Origin: Beta vulgaris subsp. vulgaris
Taxonomy: Eukaryota > Streptophyta > Magnoliopsida > Caryophyllales > Amaranthaceae
Assembly (NCBI RefSeq): GCF_026745355.1
Contig: NC_079206.1
Coordinates: 5,601,044-5,665,043 of the forward strand
Direction of reading: 5' to 3'
DNA length: 64,000 bases
The number at the start of each line of letters is the position of its first letter. The stretch's first letter is position 1. Below, in pieces: positions 32,790-44,520 of this stretch. Made by a program: the position numbers and the translations under genes. The notes under the pieces are model-generated. The model was not told the origin of the DNA, did no database searches, and saw only the letters and a program-made list of their open reading frames with translations.

Positions 32790-35090
32790 GGCAAAATAAT
32801 CCGAGTAAGAAACAGACACCAGCAGATTACAATTGGAAACAGCAGCAATTATGGACTCCACAGACATATCAACAAATCAATCCAAACGTACTGATTGGAG
32901 AAGGGTAATAAAACTACAGAAACTTATATTCTTTTTAATCAATGCCTCCTGCAAACCCACGTCAAGTCGCTCACATAATTGATACAAACATAGACATCTT
33001 TGCAGAGATCAATGCTCACTATCCAACAAGAAATGCCAACTAGTTTGACCCTTGGCAAGGTAACCTCAGGAATATAGGACTTACGCAAAGAGCCTTGCAC
33101 CAGAGCTAGTAAGTATCCCTACATGCAGTAAAGCATATTTAATGGATCGAAACACGATGGCATCTGACGTTGCATCGTCCCAGCTCTCCAGGATAAGTAG
33201 AGATAAGATTAAGTGTATATTCATACAGCTTAATGATAGAATAGAGCAGGCAAATCTCTGGCCTGCTGGATGACCCAACCTGATGTTATTAGAAGAAACC
33301 CAAATCTGCACCCAACTGAGCCTAGACACCATAATGTGACCCAATTCGACACATATACAATAATTTGTATTAAAAAATCAAGTTTTATGACTTTCAACAT
33401 ATCTTGAGATTAGCCCATAATCAAACCCAAACCTGAACCTTGATCCAAACTGCCAACTCGAGATGAGATACACTTTTCATGGGGCTTAGGTTACACATGG
33501 GGATCACTTTTATCTGGACCAGCCTCCCCCAATGCCTATGTGAATCGGAGAACATAAATTTATGTTAAGACAATTGTAGGACACCAAGATCTATCACTAT
33601 AAGTCCTATTCAGCCTTAAAGTCAGAAATAGAATTTACATCAGTCATATCTATCATCATAAGCAGATAAAAGCTTGAAGAATCATAAAACGCCATACTCA
33701 CAAGAGGATGAAAAGGCCATTAACAAACAGAAAAAAGAGGTTTCACAGCGAAACATATCAAGGAGACACAGATAAGAAGAAGGTGCATGAACATTCCTTG
33801 TAATGAGCACACAGTTTTCCAGCCATATTCCCAAGATGATAAAGTTGAAAAAAATCTTAACATTTCTAGTTTGAGACAAGTAACCTACGGTCTATAAACC
33901 ACCACCATACAAACACTGTATTTTCCTGCTCATTTATTTTACCTATTATAGCAGCCTAGCAGGGACCGTTCCCCTTAGAAAAGTATCCCTATAACTCTTT
34001 GTACTTTGTGATTTGAGTCAATCTATTAATGTATGTCTACTATTTGCAATGGTGCATTTAACATCCCTGATACAGTCTATTCACCTGATTCTATGAGCTG
34101 AATTTTGGTATAGCCATCACAATTGAAACAGCTAAAGCACTTTATAAGATCTCTCTCAACAAGCATGCATGGAAATAGCTAGTTACAATGTACAGACACA
34201 CAAAGAAAAAACAAACAAAATTTTGTGTGAGCAAAGGGAACAACAACCAGAAAGAAACTTGAGCTTGACAAGCAAGATGGAGCTAAGATTGTTGGAAGAA
34301 TGAAACAAGTAGGAAAGTCAACAGAATACATATACCTGTGAAGCGACATTCAATTTCAGACATCTTTTATATGAAATAGCGTTCGATCAGTCAAAAAAGA
34401 CAGCTAAGAGTCTACCTGTTAAATACAAAGTTTTTCTCATCGAATACAGGTGACTTTAAAGCTGTGACTAGGCCTTTATTATCAAATTCAGTATCTGAAG
34501 CACAACAGCAAGTCGGATATGACCAATGCCAATGCTATTATTTCTTTCAATTGTTGTGTAAAAAACTAATTCTAATAAAAATTCTACTCAACCTAGTGGT
34601 GACAACAGTAGCAGCAGTGAGTTAGTTCTACCTAAATAACAGCAACAACAACATAACTTCTGAACAAACAGACATCTATTAAAAAGTATATATAGAAACA
34701 CACTTAGCCATCTTCAAATAACAAAGAGAACTGATAAAATTTTAAAAATATTTGACCAGCAATCCTACGCTACTATATTTAGGAGCTTAAACTATGTGCT
34801 CCTGAAGTAGAAGCAGCTATCTTCTAAGTATGAGCAATTAGACAACAAATATGCTGCAGGCCTCCAATAAATATGATTGGCAATCACACTTTCAGATGGA
34901 GTTCTGTACTAGATATGCTGTTAATTGTTACTGCTGTGCTCTTCCCAAAAATGGTTCTGCAAGATGGAGTTAAGTTACATGGTAGCTATGTTACACCGAC
35001 ACCTTCATTTACCTCAAAAATCACGTGTTGTGTCGTGTGGTGTCCGACACAACACTTCACTTGGATACGTCATTTTAAACTAAGAACTTG
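32790..35090. other. Gene-free stretch between two pseudogenes
   Basis: No exon with a recognisable domain was found on either strand. Some of it may be former upstream introns of the DUF863 copy. Short minus-strand open frames at 33081-33344 and 33682-33879 have no support. Confidence 0.4.
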
Positions 35091-35179
35091 ACTTTTTCTA
35101 CAAAATAACCGAGTCGGATACTGGACACCCGTATCCAAGTTGACACTTAATCCGTGTCTGAGTAACATAGCATGGTAGG

Positions 35180-36652
35180 GCTGCAAATTCCGAAGCCAAA
35201 AACCCAATATTTTTAAGAGCAGCTACATTGAAAGCCTGAAACTTTGTTGCTCTGATAAATATGACAAGGGTCTTGGTTGCAACTACAGCACTAAGTGCAC
35301 TGCCTCCTTGCGCCTGACCATGCATTCTACCAACAATTACGGCCCCAACAGCAATATTTTCCTTGAAAGCTTGAACTTGATCGGAAGCAGCTTGACCAAT
35401 ACTACCATCTACAACAAGGACGACAAGATTTGGTTTGGTCGCCTCAGCAATTAGGCGCATTTCTTCAAATAGATCAGCCTCTTGCGTGTGGCATTCACTG
35501 GTATCAATAATAATGAGATCACGACGGGTTTTTCTTTTGAATTTTTCTACCCCACTAACAGCACTCTTCACGGGATCCAAAGACCCCTGACTTCCAGAGA
35601 AAGAAAGATTAGGGTTTGTATCAGCACAAAAAAGAGCTGGTCGGAAACCAATGCTCTTATGATAAGACGCATCCAATGCTCTTATGATAAGACGCATAGT
35701 GTGAACAACTAGTGGTCTTGCCCGGGCAAGCCTACAAACATGACGACACTCGGTTCGCCTCTCTTCACGGTGAATGTTGGCTTCAAAGGCTCAACATATC
35801 GCACAGCTCATTGCTTACAGCCTAAAACAGATATTCTATCTAATTAGCTAAATAACAAATATATTCACTTCACTTCACACTTGAGAGCCAAATAAGTGGT
35901 TCTTTGTTATACAGGAAATCAGGTAGGCAATAGAAATTCCCATGATTTTCTGACTTGGGTAGTTGTTTTGTTGACAAGAAGCAGAAAAAATGGAGGTAAT
36001 GAAAATTCCTAAAAATTGAAACTCACATAAAAAGTAGAAATTTATTTACCTGCCCCTCTTTGGTCATTCAAAATTCCTACATTAATTCATCGGAAGTACA
36101 AATTCCTTGATGTCAACCAAACACATCAATTCATGAGACAAAACTTGAGAATAGTTTAAGCAAGCATATACTACAGTAGTTACTAGTTAGTGAGCGTTTG
36201 GTTTGAGACATTGAAACAACAACCACTCATATGCTCTACAATTGTAAGCTAATTAAAGCAGACACACAAAATCAAAACGATAAATTTATCATCAGCTTAT
36301 ACGGACTAATACTGTAATACATAGTTGAATTTCTCTAGATATATATTACACAACTATTACTGAAATTGAATTATTTTTTAGAAACGCAATAAAAAAGTTC
36401 AGAAAAAAAAGGTAAGTACCTGATGAAAAATTTAGCGGCTTTGATGAGGAAGATGATCGAAATCAAGAGATCTCCTGATATCAGCAATGAAAGCGTGTGC
36501 AATTGTATCTTTAAACTGGGCCTTCAACAGTGCAACAGTAATCTGATCAAGACATTGATAGGCTACCTTAGCGTCGAAGAAAGTTTCATCGTTCATCTGC
36601 TGAAGAGCACCGGATATGGCCTCCCATAATTGGGAGTTTGGGACAACACCAT
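35180..36652 (-). pseudogene. Broken SRP54 (signal recognition particle GTPase) copy
   Basis: The intact family protein binds signal sequences and 7S RNA and uses GTP to dock ribosomes at the ER. Here the N domain is readable from a former ATG at 36652 after an early shift (SQLWEAISGALQQMNDETFF, CLDQITVALLKAQFKD). An intron of about 580 nt follows (to about 35825). Then comes the G domain in three frames: [30 protein letters not shown] with the P-loop broken at GLPGQ; and [77 protein letters not shown]. The DTSGRH and TKMDGHAKGG motifs are altered ([16 protein letters not shown]). A 25-bp tandem duplication at 35649-35698 shifts the frame. The M domain, needed for signal and RNA binding, is absent. 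The retained intron indicates a genomic duplicate. Confidence 0.88.
35649..35698. repeat. 25-bp perfect tandem duplication in the SRP54 copy
   Basis: CCAATGCTCTTATGATAAGA plus CGCAT occurs twice without a gap. One extra copy (25 bp, not a multiple of three) disrupts the [10 protein letters not shown] region of the G domain. Confidence 0.92.
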
Positions 36653-36661
36653 CTTCGCTTA

Positions 36662-38408
36662 CAGTGTGTTTGGTTATTTTTAGTAACATTGTGTTTGGTT
36701 CATTTTTAGTAAAGGAAAGAAATGGGAGAGAAAGGAAGTGAAGAGAAAAGAAAAGAATGGAAGAGAAAGGAAAAAACTTTAAATTTTTATGTTTGGTATA
36801 AACTTTCTCTTTCTTTCCGAATTCCCTCACTTTTGAGAGGAAAGGAAAGTGAAATTTTATTAAAGAGTATTTCCTTTTCATTCCTCCCATTTCCTTTTAC
36901 TTTTTTTTTTTTTGAAAGATCCCATTTCCTTTTACTTATTTTTTTTTTAATAAACCAAACATTGGAATGTAATAAATTTCCTTCCTTTTCCTTTCTTTTC
37001 CTTCTAAATCTTTTCTACCAAAATCCCCTCAAAAAAAAAAAAAAAAAAAAAAACTGTTATGAAGAGAAAAAATAGAAACGAAAAAAACTTAACTTCTTAT
37101 GTTTGGTATAAATTGGACTTTGCTAAACAACGCCCTAAAATTTCCTAGTAACGCCTTAAATACGGTATTTTTATACTGTATTTATATACTTATATTTCTT
37201 TCTCTCTCTCCCTTTCTTCCTCCACTTTCTCTCCCATCTTCTTCCACTCACCACTACAACCACCACCGCCCAACCACCGTCGCACCACCACCGCCGCACC
37301 ACCACCGTCGCACCACCACCGCCGGAGCACCACGACACCACCACCGCCGCACTACTACCCCGACACACCACTCCCACCAACCCTCTCTCTTACATTATGA
37401 AGCCACCAACCACATCGTCGGAATGCCATCAAATCAAGAAGCAGCTGATGAGACCAAATGAAGCCAGTCAGCAGGTGCACCATTTACATTATGACTTTTC
37501 AAGAATTCCTCCACTTGCTCTCTCTGTTTTTGTTTTTCAATAAAAGGAAAACATGGAGACCTAAACATGGAGACTTGTGAAGTTTTTCAAGAATTCTTCC
37601 ACTTCCACTCACCAAGATATGTGAAGTTTTTTTTTTCAATTTAAAGTGAAAAAATTAAGGGGGTGTCCACCATGGGCGCCCCACCACCGGTGGAGGCGCC
37701 CATGGCAGGCGCTCCACCACATGGTGAGGCGCCTGCCATGGGCGCCTCCACTGGTGGTGGGGCGTCCATGGTGGACGCCTCCCTTAATTTTTTTAAAAAA
37801 AATTCAAAAAAAAGGAGGCGCCCATGGCAGGCGCCTCACCATGTGGTAGAGCGCCTGCCATGGGTGCCTCCACCGGTGGTGGGGCGTCCATGGTGGACGC
37901 CTCCTTAAAAAAAATTCAAAAAAAATTTAGAGGTCTGCCACCGGGATGTTCGCGAAGGTTTTGCCGGAGGCCGGAAATGTGCCGCCGCCACTCGTTGCTG
38001 CCGTGTCGCCGGAATTCTTGTCGCCAGAGAACTTGATTGATACTCTTTCTTGATGATAGAGATGGAGTAAAAGATGTGAGAGAGTGATAAGTGAGGGAGG
38101 GTCAAGAGAGTGAAGGAGAGTGGGAGTGGGAGAGTGAAAGTATTAAAATACAACTCATGTATTTGTATTTTAATACAGGGCGTTAATAGGAAAATTTAGG
38201 GCGGTGTTTAGCAAATGAGTATAAATTTTGTCTTTCCTTCACTTTTGGGAGGAAAAGAAAGTGAAATTTTATTAGAGAGTCCTCCTTCCAATTCCTCCCA
38301 TTTCCTTTCACTTAATTTTTTTTTAAAAATGAACCAAATATTGGAAAGTAATAAATTTCCTTCCATTTTCCTTCTTTTCCTTCCAAATTCTTTCTACCAA
38401 ACAAACTG
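36662..38408. mobile_element. Harbinger-like MITE, split by a nested MULE
   Basis: The ends CAGTGTGTTTGGTT and (reverse complement) CAGTTTGTTTGGTA are flanked by TTA (36659-36661, 38409-38411). Both arms contain GGAAAG/CTTTCC-rich sequence with CTTTTGGGAGG-like blocks. Without the nested element (37115-38218) it would be about 630 bp. It sits at the former start codon of the SRP54 copy. Confidence 0.75.
37115..38218. mobile_element. MULE-like element with palindromic GC-rich cargo
   Basis: A perfect 9-bp duplication GTATAAATT (37106-37114, 38219-38227) flanks inverted ends: GCTAAACAACGCCCTAAAAT on the left, and its near match GCTAAACACCGCCCTAAATT on the right read in reverse complement. Inside are a CCACCACCG-rich tract (37245-37375) and, at 37663-37905, CCATGG-centred units forming a near-perfect hairpin (arms about 54 nt) followed by a second, partial copy. 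Open frames there are repeat-derived and no transposase is present. Confidence 0.87.
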
Positions 38409-38429
38409 TTAATCTTTTCTTTCAGATTT

Positions 38430-40240
38430 CTAAATCCTAAGGGCCTAGACTAGAGTTTTAAAAAAAAAAGGTAAAATTGGCCCTAATACAAAATTATAGT
38501 TTAGTAATATAGTATGTAGGTGCACCTCACACAGTCACACTACCAACTTCTAGCACTAGCTAGAAAAGGTAGCTCCGTATCAGTATATCACGAACGGCAT
38601 CCGACACCCCCACAAGCATTGTTGGACAATGGCCATGGGCATGCTTGTAAAAAGGCTCGTATACTGGTATATTTAGTGGAGGGCCACTTAAAGGCCAAAT
38701 GGTCTTCAAAAGAAGTCAAACTTTGAAGGTTTGTCATATCTTGGGTAAGATAGTGATCGGATTAAATTTCGGATTTAAGGTCCATAAATAGGAATGATAC
38801 ATGATTTTTTTGTGCTGCATTAGAAGGTTGTAGAAGTGCCTGGCATAGTCAAGAGGTCAGCTTCTAGGCTAGGGTGCTTCTAGAATGTTTTTAGGACTTT
38901 CATGTTGTATATGGTTGTAGTAAAGTGTTTAGATTGTTTTGAGACAACTTTGTGTAAAACCCTCTAATTGAGGAGGTGGGTAACTTTCTAGATTTAGGAG
39001 AAGTTAGGATGAAGGTGTATAAATAAGCATCCTCATTTATTTGTACATAACATCCAACACTTGTGATATCTCTCAAGCAATCTAAGCATTCCTTATAAAT
39101 CTTCTCTATAGCCATCTTTCTCACACTTAGCCAAATTTCGGAGCCACTTAGTCTAGCAAGTTTAGTGGTGCCTTAAGTGATTTTCCGACGGGAGTGTGAA
39201 GTTAGTAGACAGTGTGCATATGCTAGGGAAAATAGTATGCACGTCACGTCCAGTTTTATGACACTTATTGTACCAGACTAATAGTTCATTGTATTTTGGC
39301 AATTAGTCAAAGACTCAAAGTTGGTGCGATTGAGTGAGCCCTCACCGTAATTTGTGGTATTGAGACCAATTGCCTTTTTTTGGTTATTAGTACCAAAGAT
39401 CATTCATTATATCACCTACTAGCCTTATATACACTCATGTATGCGAAGCGGAATGATGAGTATTGATTGTTTTGCAATTTATTAGATCAGTTTTTCCTTT
39501 TTATTTTTATTTTTAAACTAATAGAGTGGTAGGTGTTGTAGTTTTATTTTTACTAACCGTTTTGCAGTTTATTAGATCGGTTTTTCCTTTTTATTCTTTC
39601 AATGTAGTTTCCCATTTAATATATTTGGGTATGGTATACAAAATATCATACAAGATTGTCTTGCAATAGTTAATGATATGTCAGGGGACAACTCATTCCT
39701 TTAAGGTAACGTTGACTCCCTTAGCTTAATAGGTGATTTTTTTAGGATATATAGCGCGATGGTCTTATAGTAACTTTAGTAAGTCAGTATTACTCAATAT
39801 TTTTTAATATGAAGGTTTTAATAAAGAGCGTATAAAAGCATTGGTATATGACCAATTCTTTTGAACTTAATTTCAGTTTAGTTCGACCAATTCATTATTA
39901 TATTGTTATTAAATTATTATTACTATTGTTATTGTTATTGTTGTTGATGTTATTATTATTATTGCTAGAGGAAACCTCGAGTATTTCGATAAGCACTAAT
40001 AATATTTCCTAAAATGGTATATATATTGAAATGTATCCCAAAATCATATGTCAACAGACAAATTAATGTTTACATTCATTTAATATTTCCATTTGTAGTT
40101 ATCTTATGTGATGCCCCAAGAGCGCTTTAGCTTTTAGGTTATGTTGATTCTGTTTCGTTCGACTCATCAGCTCAAAAGAACAGTGCCACAAAAATAGAAC
40201 AATAAGCGAGTCAATTGTTTTTGGAAGCAAAATAGGCATG
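38430..40240. other. Gene-free stretch with an LTR-like segment
   Basis: At about 38880-39130 a TATA-like GTGTATAAATAAGCATCCTC, followed by ACTTGTGATATCTCTCAAGC, resembles the promoter and R region of an LTR. No TG...CA boundaries or TSD could be fixed. The rest is unremarkable and AT-rich. Confidence 0.3.
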
Positions 40241-40569
40241 TCAACTATCATTTATAGGTGATCAAGTCGAGCCTGACCCGAAATGGTTGGGTTTTGGACA
40301 CGATTTTTCGGCCTACGGTCGGGCCATTTCGATTTTTTGGGCAATGGGCAATCTAGATTTGGAAAGGAGGCCAAATCTTGTTCTAATTCGAAAATGACCC
40401 AAAAAGCCCGGTAGATCCGACTCGAAACAATGAGCATTAGCGTAGTTTTTTGATGCGAACCTTGACCCGGCCCGCAGCTTCGGCTCAAAACGGGCTAATA
40501 ATTTTAGTCGAACCCCGACTCGACCCGACCCGACCCATGATCACCGGTGACTACTGTCAAGTGTCAATT

Positions 40570-40715
40570 ATCGTGAAAAACTTCTTATCTAATTCTGTTG
40601 GAAGTTTCGAATTTTCCTGTAAATCTCTCTAGTCTTGGCTAGTGAGTTTTCCCTCTCTTCGCATCTCTCTCTCTCTCAAACAAACGTCTCTTTCTCTCTC
40701 CTTCCCTACTCTCAG
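40570..40715 (+). promoter_or_regulatory. Possible 5' UTR exon 1 of the YTH gene
   Basis: A CT-rich leader (CTCTCTCTCTCAAACAAACG) ends CTCTCAG before GTACGC, a good donor, and is followed by T-rich intron-like sequence. The YTH coding exon starts after a real acceptor (48277), so a noncoding first exon must exist upstream. This one, or a similar one ending at 43867 (CCCTGAG/GTATGC), could serve. Which is used cannot be told from the sequence. Confidence 0.3.
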
Positions 40716-41576
40716 GTACGCTTATTTACTCTTTTTTTTATTTTTTATTTTTATAACTTAGCATTTCTTTTATTTAATCTTCAATTTTTGTTCATAATTT
40801 TGATACTGAGAGTATCTAATTCAGTTTATCTTCAGATATTGAGTAGAATTTGTTTTCTTTTCTTTATTTTATGGTAATTGTGAAGGAGTTACTAATTAAA
40901 CGAGGTTTAAGTTAGACTAGATACCGAAATACTTAATTTATGAAGTTTGTTCTACTAGCTATTTATTTCGCTTGATAATTGGAGATAATAAAGTACTATG
41001 ATTCGCTTTGGTTATTGCTTGATAAAGTACATTCTTGAAAAAGTGAGATGTGAATGTTGCTATTTTAGGAGTCGTGGTTTTTTGTTTTGTTTTGGTTGAA
41101 TTGGTATATAATTTAAAGACTTCAATTCAATTGGTCTCTTTTTGGACAATTGGTGATAGAAAGAGATGATTACCATTTAGGGTATGTTTATGTGGATTCA
41201 ACTTGGGAATGCGGTTATTGGGATTTCTTGGTGTTTTGAGTTTCATAATGGTTTGTTGTTTGATGAATATGTGAAGATTTGCTATGATAATGTGATTTTG
41301 GAAGCTAAATGGAAATGGTTAGGAATTTAGGATTGAATAATTGAATTATTCATGCTTGCCCTAATTAGACTTCCAAAATATTACACCATTTTGTTTCTTA
41401 GTAAAGTTTTCCTATCTCAATTCTTACACTTTCTCTTACTTTTCTATCTCCATCCTCACGCTTTCTTTTAATTTTTGTTGCTGTATCATTATTGTTTAAT
41501 CTTTACAAAAAGCCTGAACATTAAATTTTGCTACAGATGGAAGGAGTATGATATTTTTGCACTTTACTCAATCTTA

Positions 41577-41763
41577 GGATTTGTTCTTTTGGACTGAATT
41601 AATAAAAATTCACTTCACTTCGGACAAATTCAGTTCATTTTAGTTTAGTTCAGTTCATTTCAGTTTTGTTCAGTTCAGTTAAGTTAGTTTCCTCTCACAG
41701 TTTTCATTCATTTCACTTCACTTAAAACAAATTCAATTCAATTCAGTCCAAAAGAACACAGCC
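41577..41763. mobile_element. PIF/Harbinger-type MITE, 187 bp
   Basis: The ends GGATTTGTTCTTTTGGACTG and (reverse complement) GGCTGTGTTCTTTTGGACTG are flanked by TTA (41574-41576, 41764-41766). The interior consists of TTCAGTTCA/CACTTCACTT repeats. Confidence 0.85.
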
Positions 41764-42113
41764 TTATATTCCTTTACCTTATTATGGTGGGGTCAAAAAG
41801 TGTTTAGAGGGAAAGAAAAAGAAGAAGTAATTTAGGACATTCGATGGACTTCATTGTTTAAACTTTAACATATGCGGTTTTCAGCAAAACATAACACGAT
41901 AACATGTATTAACCATGAGAAAATTCACATATTTAAATAATTATAGAGTATATGCTATGGCATTGTGGTCATGGGAGGAATTGAGTAAACGTGTGTAGCA
42001 TTGTGCGGATTAAGTGTAGCATAGCCAAAGTTGTGCACTTAATTGCGTGCCTTTTTGAGGAACTATGTGAGTCACACGACCTTGTGGTGTTTGAGGGCAC
42101 AATTATCTGGTCT

Positions 42114-42706
42114 AGAGATGTCTACTGGTGCGGGCCGGTCCGTGGGCCCCAGTGGGCCGAGCTGAGATTTCACGGCCCAAGACCGGACCGTGAAATTCAC
42201 GGTTTGGGTGGGCTGGTCCACAAGCTGAAAATCTTAGCCCAAACCGGTCTGTTATCGGTTTTCACGGTTCATGGGCTTAGCGGGCTGGCATGAGATTTTT
42301 TTTTTCAAAGTTATATAATCATTTATTATTGTTACATAAAACCTTTAATATTAATTAAAATATATAAAATTATTAATATTAATGAATAATTTCATTATTT
42401 TTGAATTTGATTGAATTATAATATATTCAATTTGATTAAAATGTATACAATTTGATTAAAATATACACAATTTTGTTGAAATGAGCTTGGCTGGACCGCT
42501 TTCGTGGACTGGGTTGAGGGGTTTTAGTACCGGGCTTTTGTGGACCGGGCTGGGCGATTTTAGTTGCGGGCTTTGGGCTTAAAAAATCTGTCCCACTATC
42601 CACCCACCAATTTCATGGTTCGAGTTGGACCGGACTTTTTGCGGGCTCAGCCCACACGGCCCAAGAGGCGGGCTGGCTGGATTGGTCCGCACTGTTGGGC
42701 ATCTCT
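42114..42706. mobile_element. hAT-type MITE, family A copy 2
   Basis: A perfect 8-bp duplication TCTGGTCT (42106-42113, 42707-42714) flanks ends AGAGATG...CATCTCT. GATTTCACGGCCCAAGACCG, ACCGGACCGTGAAATTCA and the AT-rich centre match the copy at 30013-30613. Confidence 0.9.
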
Positions 42707-43744
42707 TCTGGTCTGTGAAGGCACAACAAAGTGGTTTTAATTGTTGCTTGTTTTGGTTTTGTTCGACATGGATGACCATGCAGGTTAATGAGGCATGATT
42801 CAGAAGACTTATTGTTGCTATATCACATAGAAATATTATCTTGGTTTAGTATCATATTATTGTTAAAATATTTTTGACCATGAATATTATCAATAAGTAA
42901 TATATAAAGTTGATATTTTGATGAATGAGATGAATTTAACAAAATCTCACATGACGACATTTTTATTCAATCTTCATTAGAAATGATGGTCCAAGTGGAA
43001 TATGTGAATAGTGCAAAATTACAAAATCGGGAGATTAAAGAGAACGAGGGAGTAACTAGAAGTCTATTGTAATTAAAAATGCTTCGTTTTCTTAATTATG
43101 CGTCTTTCTTGAACAAGTCCTAGTAGGATTGTTTCATAGTTCTAGTGGACATAGGTTGGTTCTCAACCCTTATCAAATGGGATAGTTGGCTGCTTATATT
43201 GGATCCTCAATGTATGAGAAAGTCTTGTGAGATAATTTGTAAGGGTTCCTACTAATTGCACCGAAGAGGTTGGGGTTCTCAAATGACTATGAATTGCGTT
43301 ATTTGACACTTGTAAAGCAGGTATAGTGTATTTTCTTAACACAATGATGTGAATCTATAGGAACCTGTTCGTTTGTGCTGCTCCTTGTGCCACCTTTACT
43401 TGTCGGCCGTGTGTAAAGTAATAGCTTAAAAGACAAGGAAAGGAAATCAGTGCTAACTACTTCAGAACAATGGTCGGCATAGTATATCAAATAGAGAAGC
43501 AGATTGGACTTGAATCTTTAATTGAAATTTATTTACACTTCCCTTATTCTTCCCCTTTCATAAAAGAATAAGTTGTGTATTGCATTGATGGTTTTATTTG
43601 CTTAATGCAGAATAAACATTGGGTTAAGTAAAATAGATGAAGACCGAGCCGAGTTAATGAAAGAGAAAAAGGAGGCCTTTGTCATTCTGGGCTGGACGGA
43701 CGATCCATAGTTTTCGCTAGATCTATAGACAATGATACGCTCCC

Positions 43745-43867
43745 ATTCCATAAAAATTCTATTAATATTCTATAATATCTATATCTCCTCTCCCTTTCTC
43801 ACCTAACTATTGCTCCATATTCCCAATCTACCATACTGAGATCCACACTTTTTTTTTTTACCCTGAG
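43745..43867 (+). promoter_or_regulatory. Possible alternative 5' UTR exon of the YTH gene
   Basis: The leader-like, CT-rich segment (TATCTCCTCTCCCTTTCTCA) ends CCCTGAG before the donor GTATGC. See the candidate ending at 40715. It could also belong to an unrelated noncoding transcript. Confidence 0.25.
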
Positions 43868-44520
43868 GTATGCCTACTGTTTCTCTACTTAGTTTCTGTA
43901 GTTATTACTTACCTTATTGTTCTCAAAATCTAATCCATTAGTAAATCCCCTTTTTTATGCTATTGAGAATCAAGCACACTACGCGGCATACTAGGATTTA
44001 GTTATAAAATGTAGTATGTTTACTTTCATTATTACGTTTATTTGATACTTGAATTATTGCAATCTTCCACCAAATAAGTAAGTGTGTCGTTTCAGAGAAT
44101 ACTATAGCTCGAATAATAAATTTTGGGGAAAGTTTCATTGATGTAAATTCTAGATCATTGGATTCTGTGGCAAACCTAGCAACTACTTATAGTTCTCTGT
44201 AGATTCACTTCCATTGTCTTTTCTTAATATTTTCCCTTGATATCCTAGTTAAGAGTTGACCTCCCTTCAGAGTTTAATACAAGCCTTAATATTGATGTTT
44301 AAGAAAAATTAATGAGTTGCAGGCTTGCAGCTTGGGTTTTAACTAATTAATGATAAATAGGTTGGCATTTTCATGATATAACGAGATTTACAAGTATGTG
44401 GAGACTTAATTTGGCCAAATTTTTATGAACTAACTGTTTATCCATTTTATTTGACTAAATATGATTATTAATGATTAAACACCTCTTGAAGTTCCATCTC
44501 ACTGGTTACTTGTTTTTTGG

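Noticed and set aside
36722..37075. 117-aa Lys/Phe-rich ORF
   Set aside because: It is the purine/pyrimidine-rich arm of the Harbinger-like MITE and a poly(A) run.
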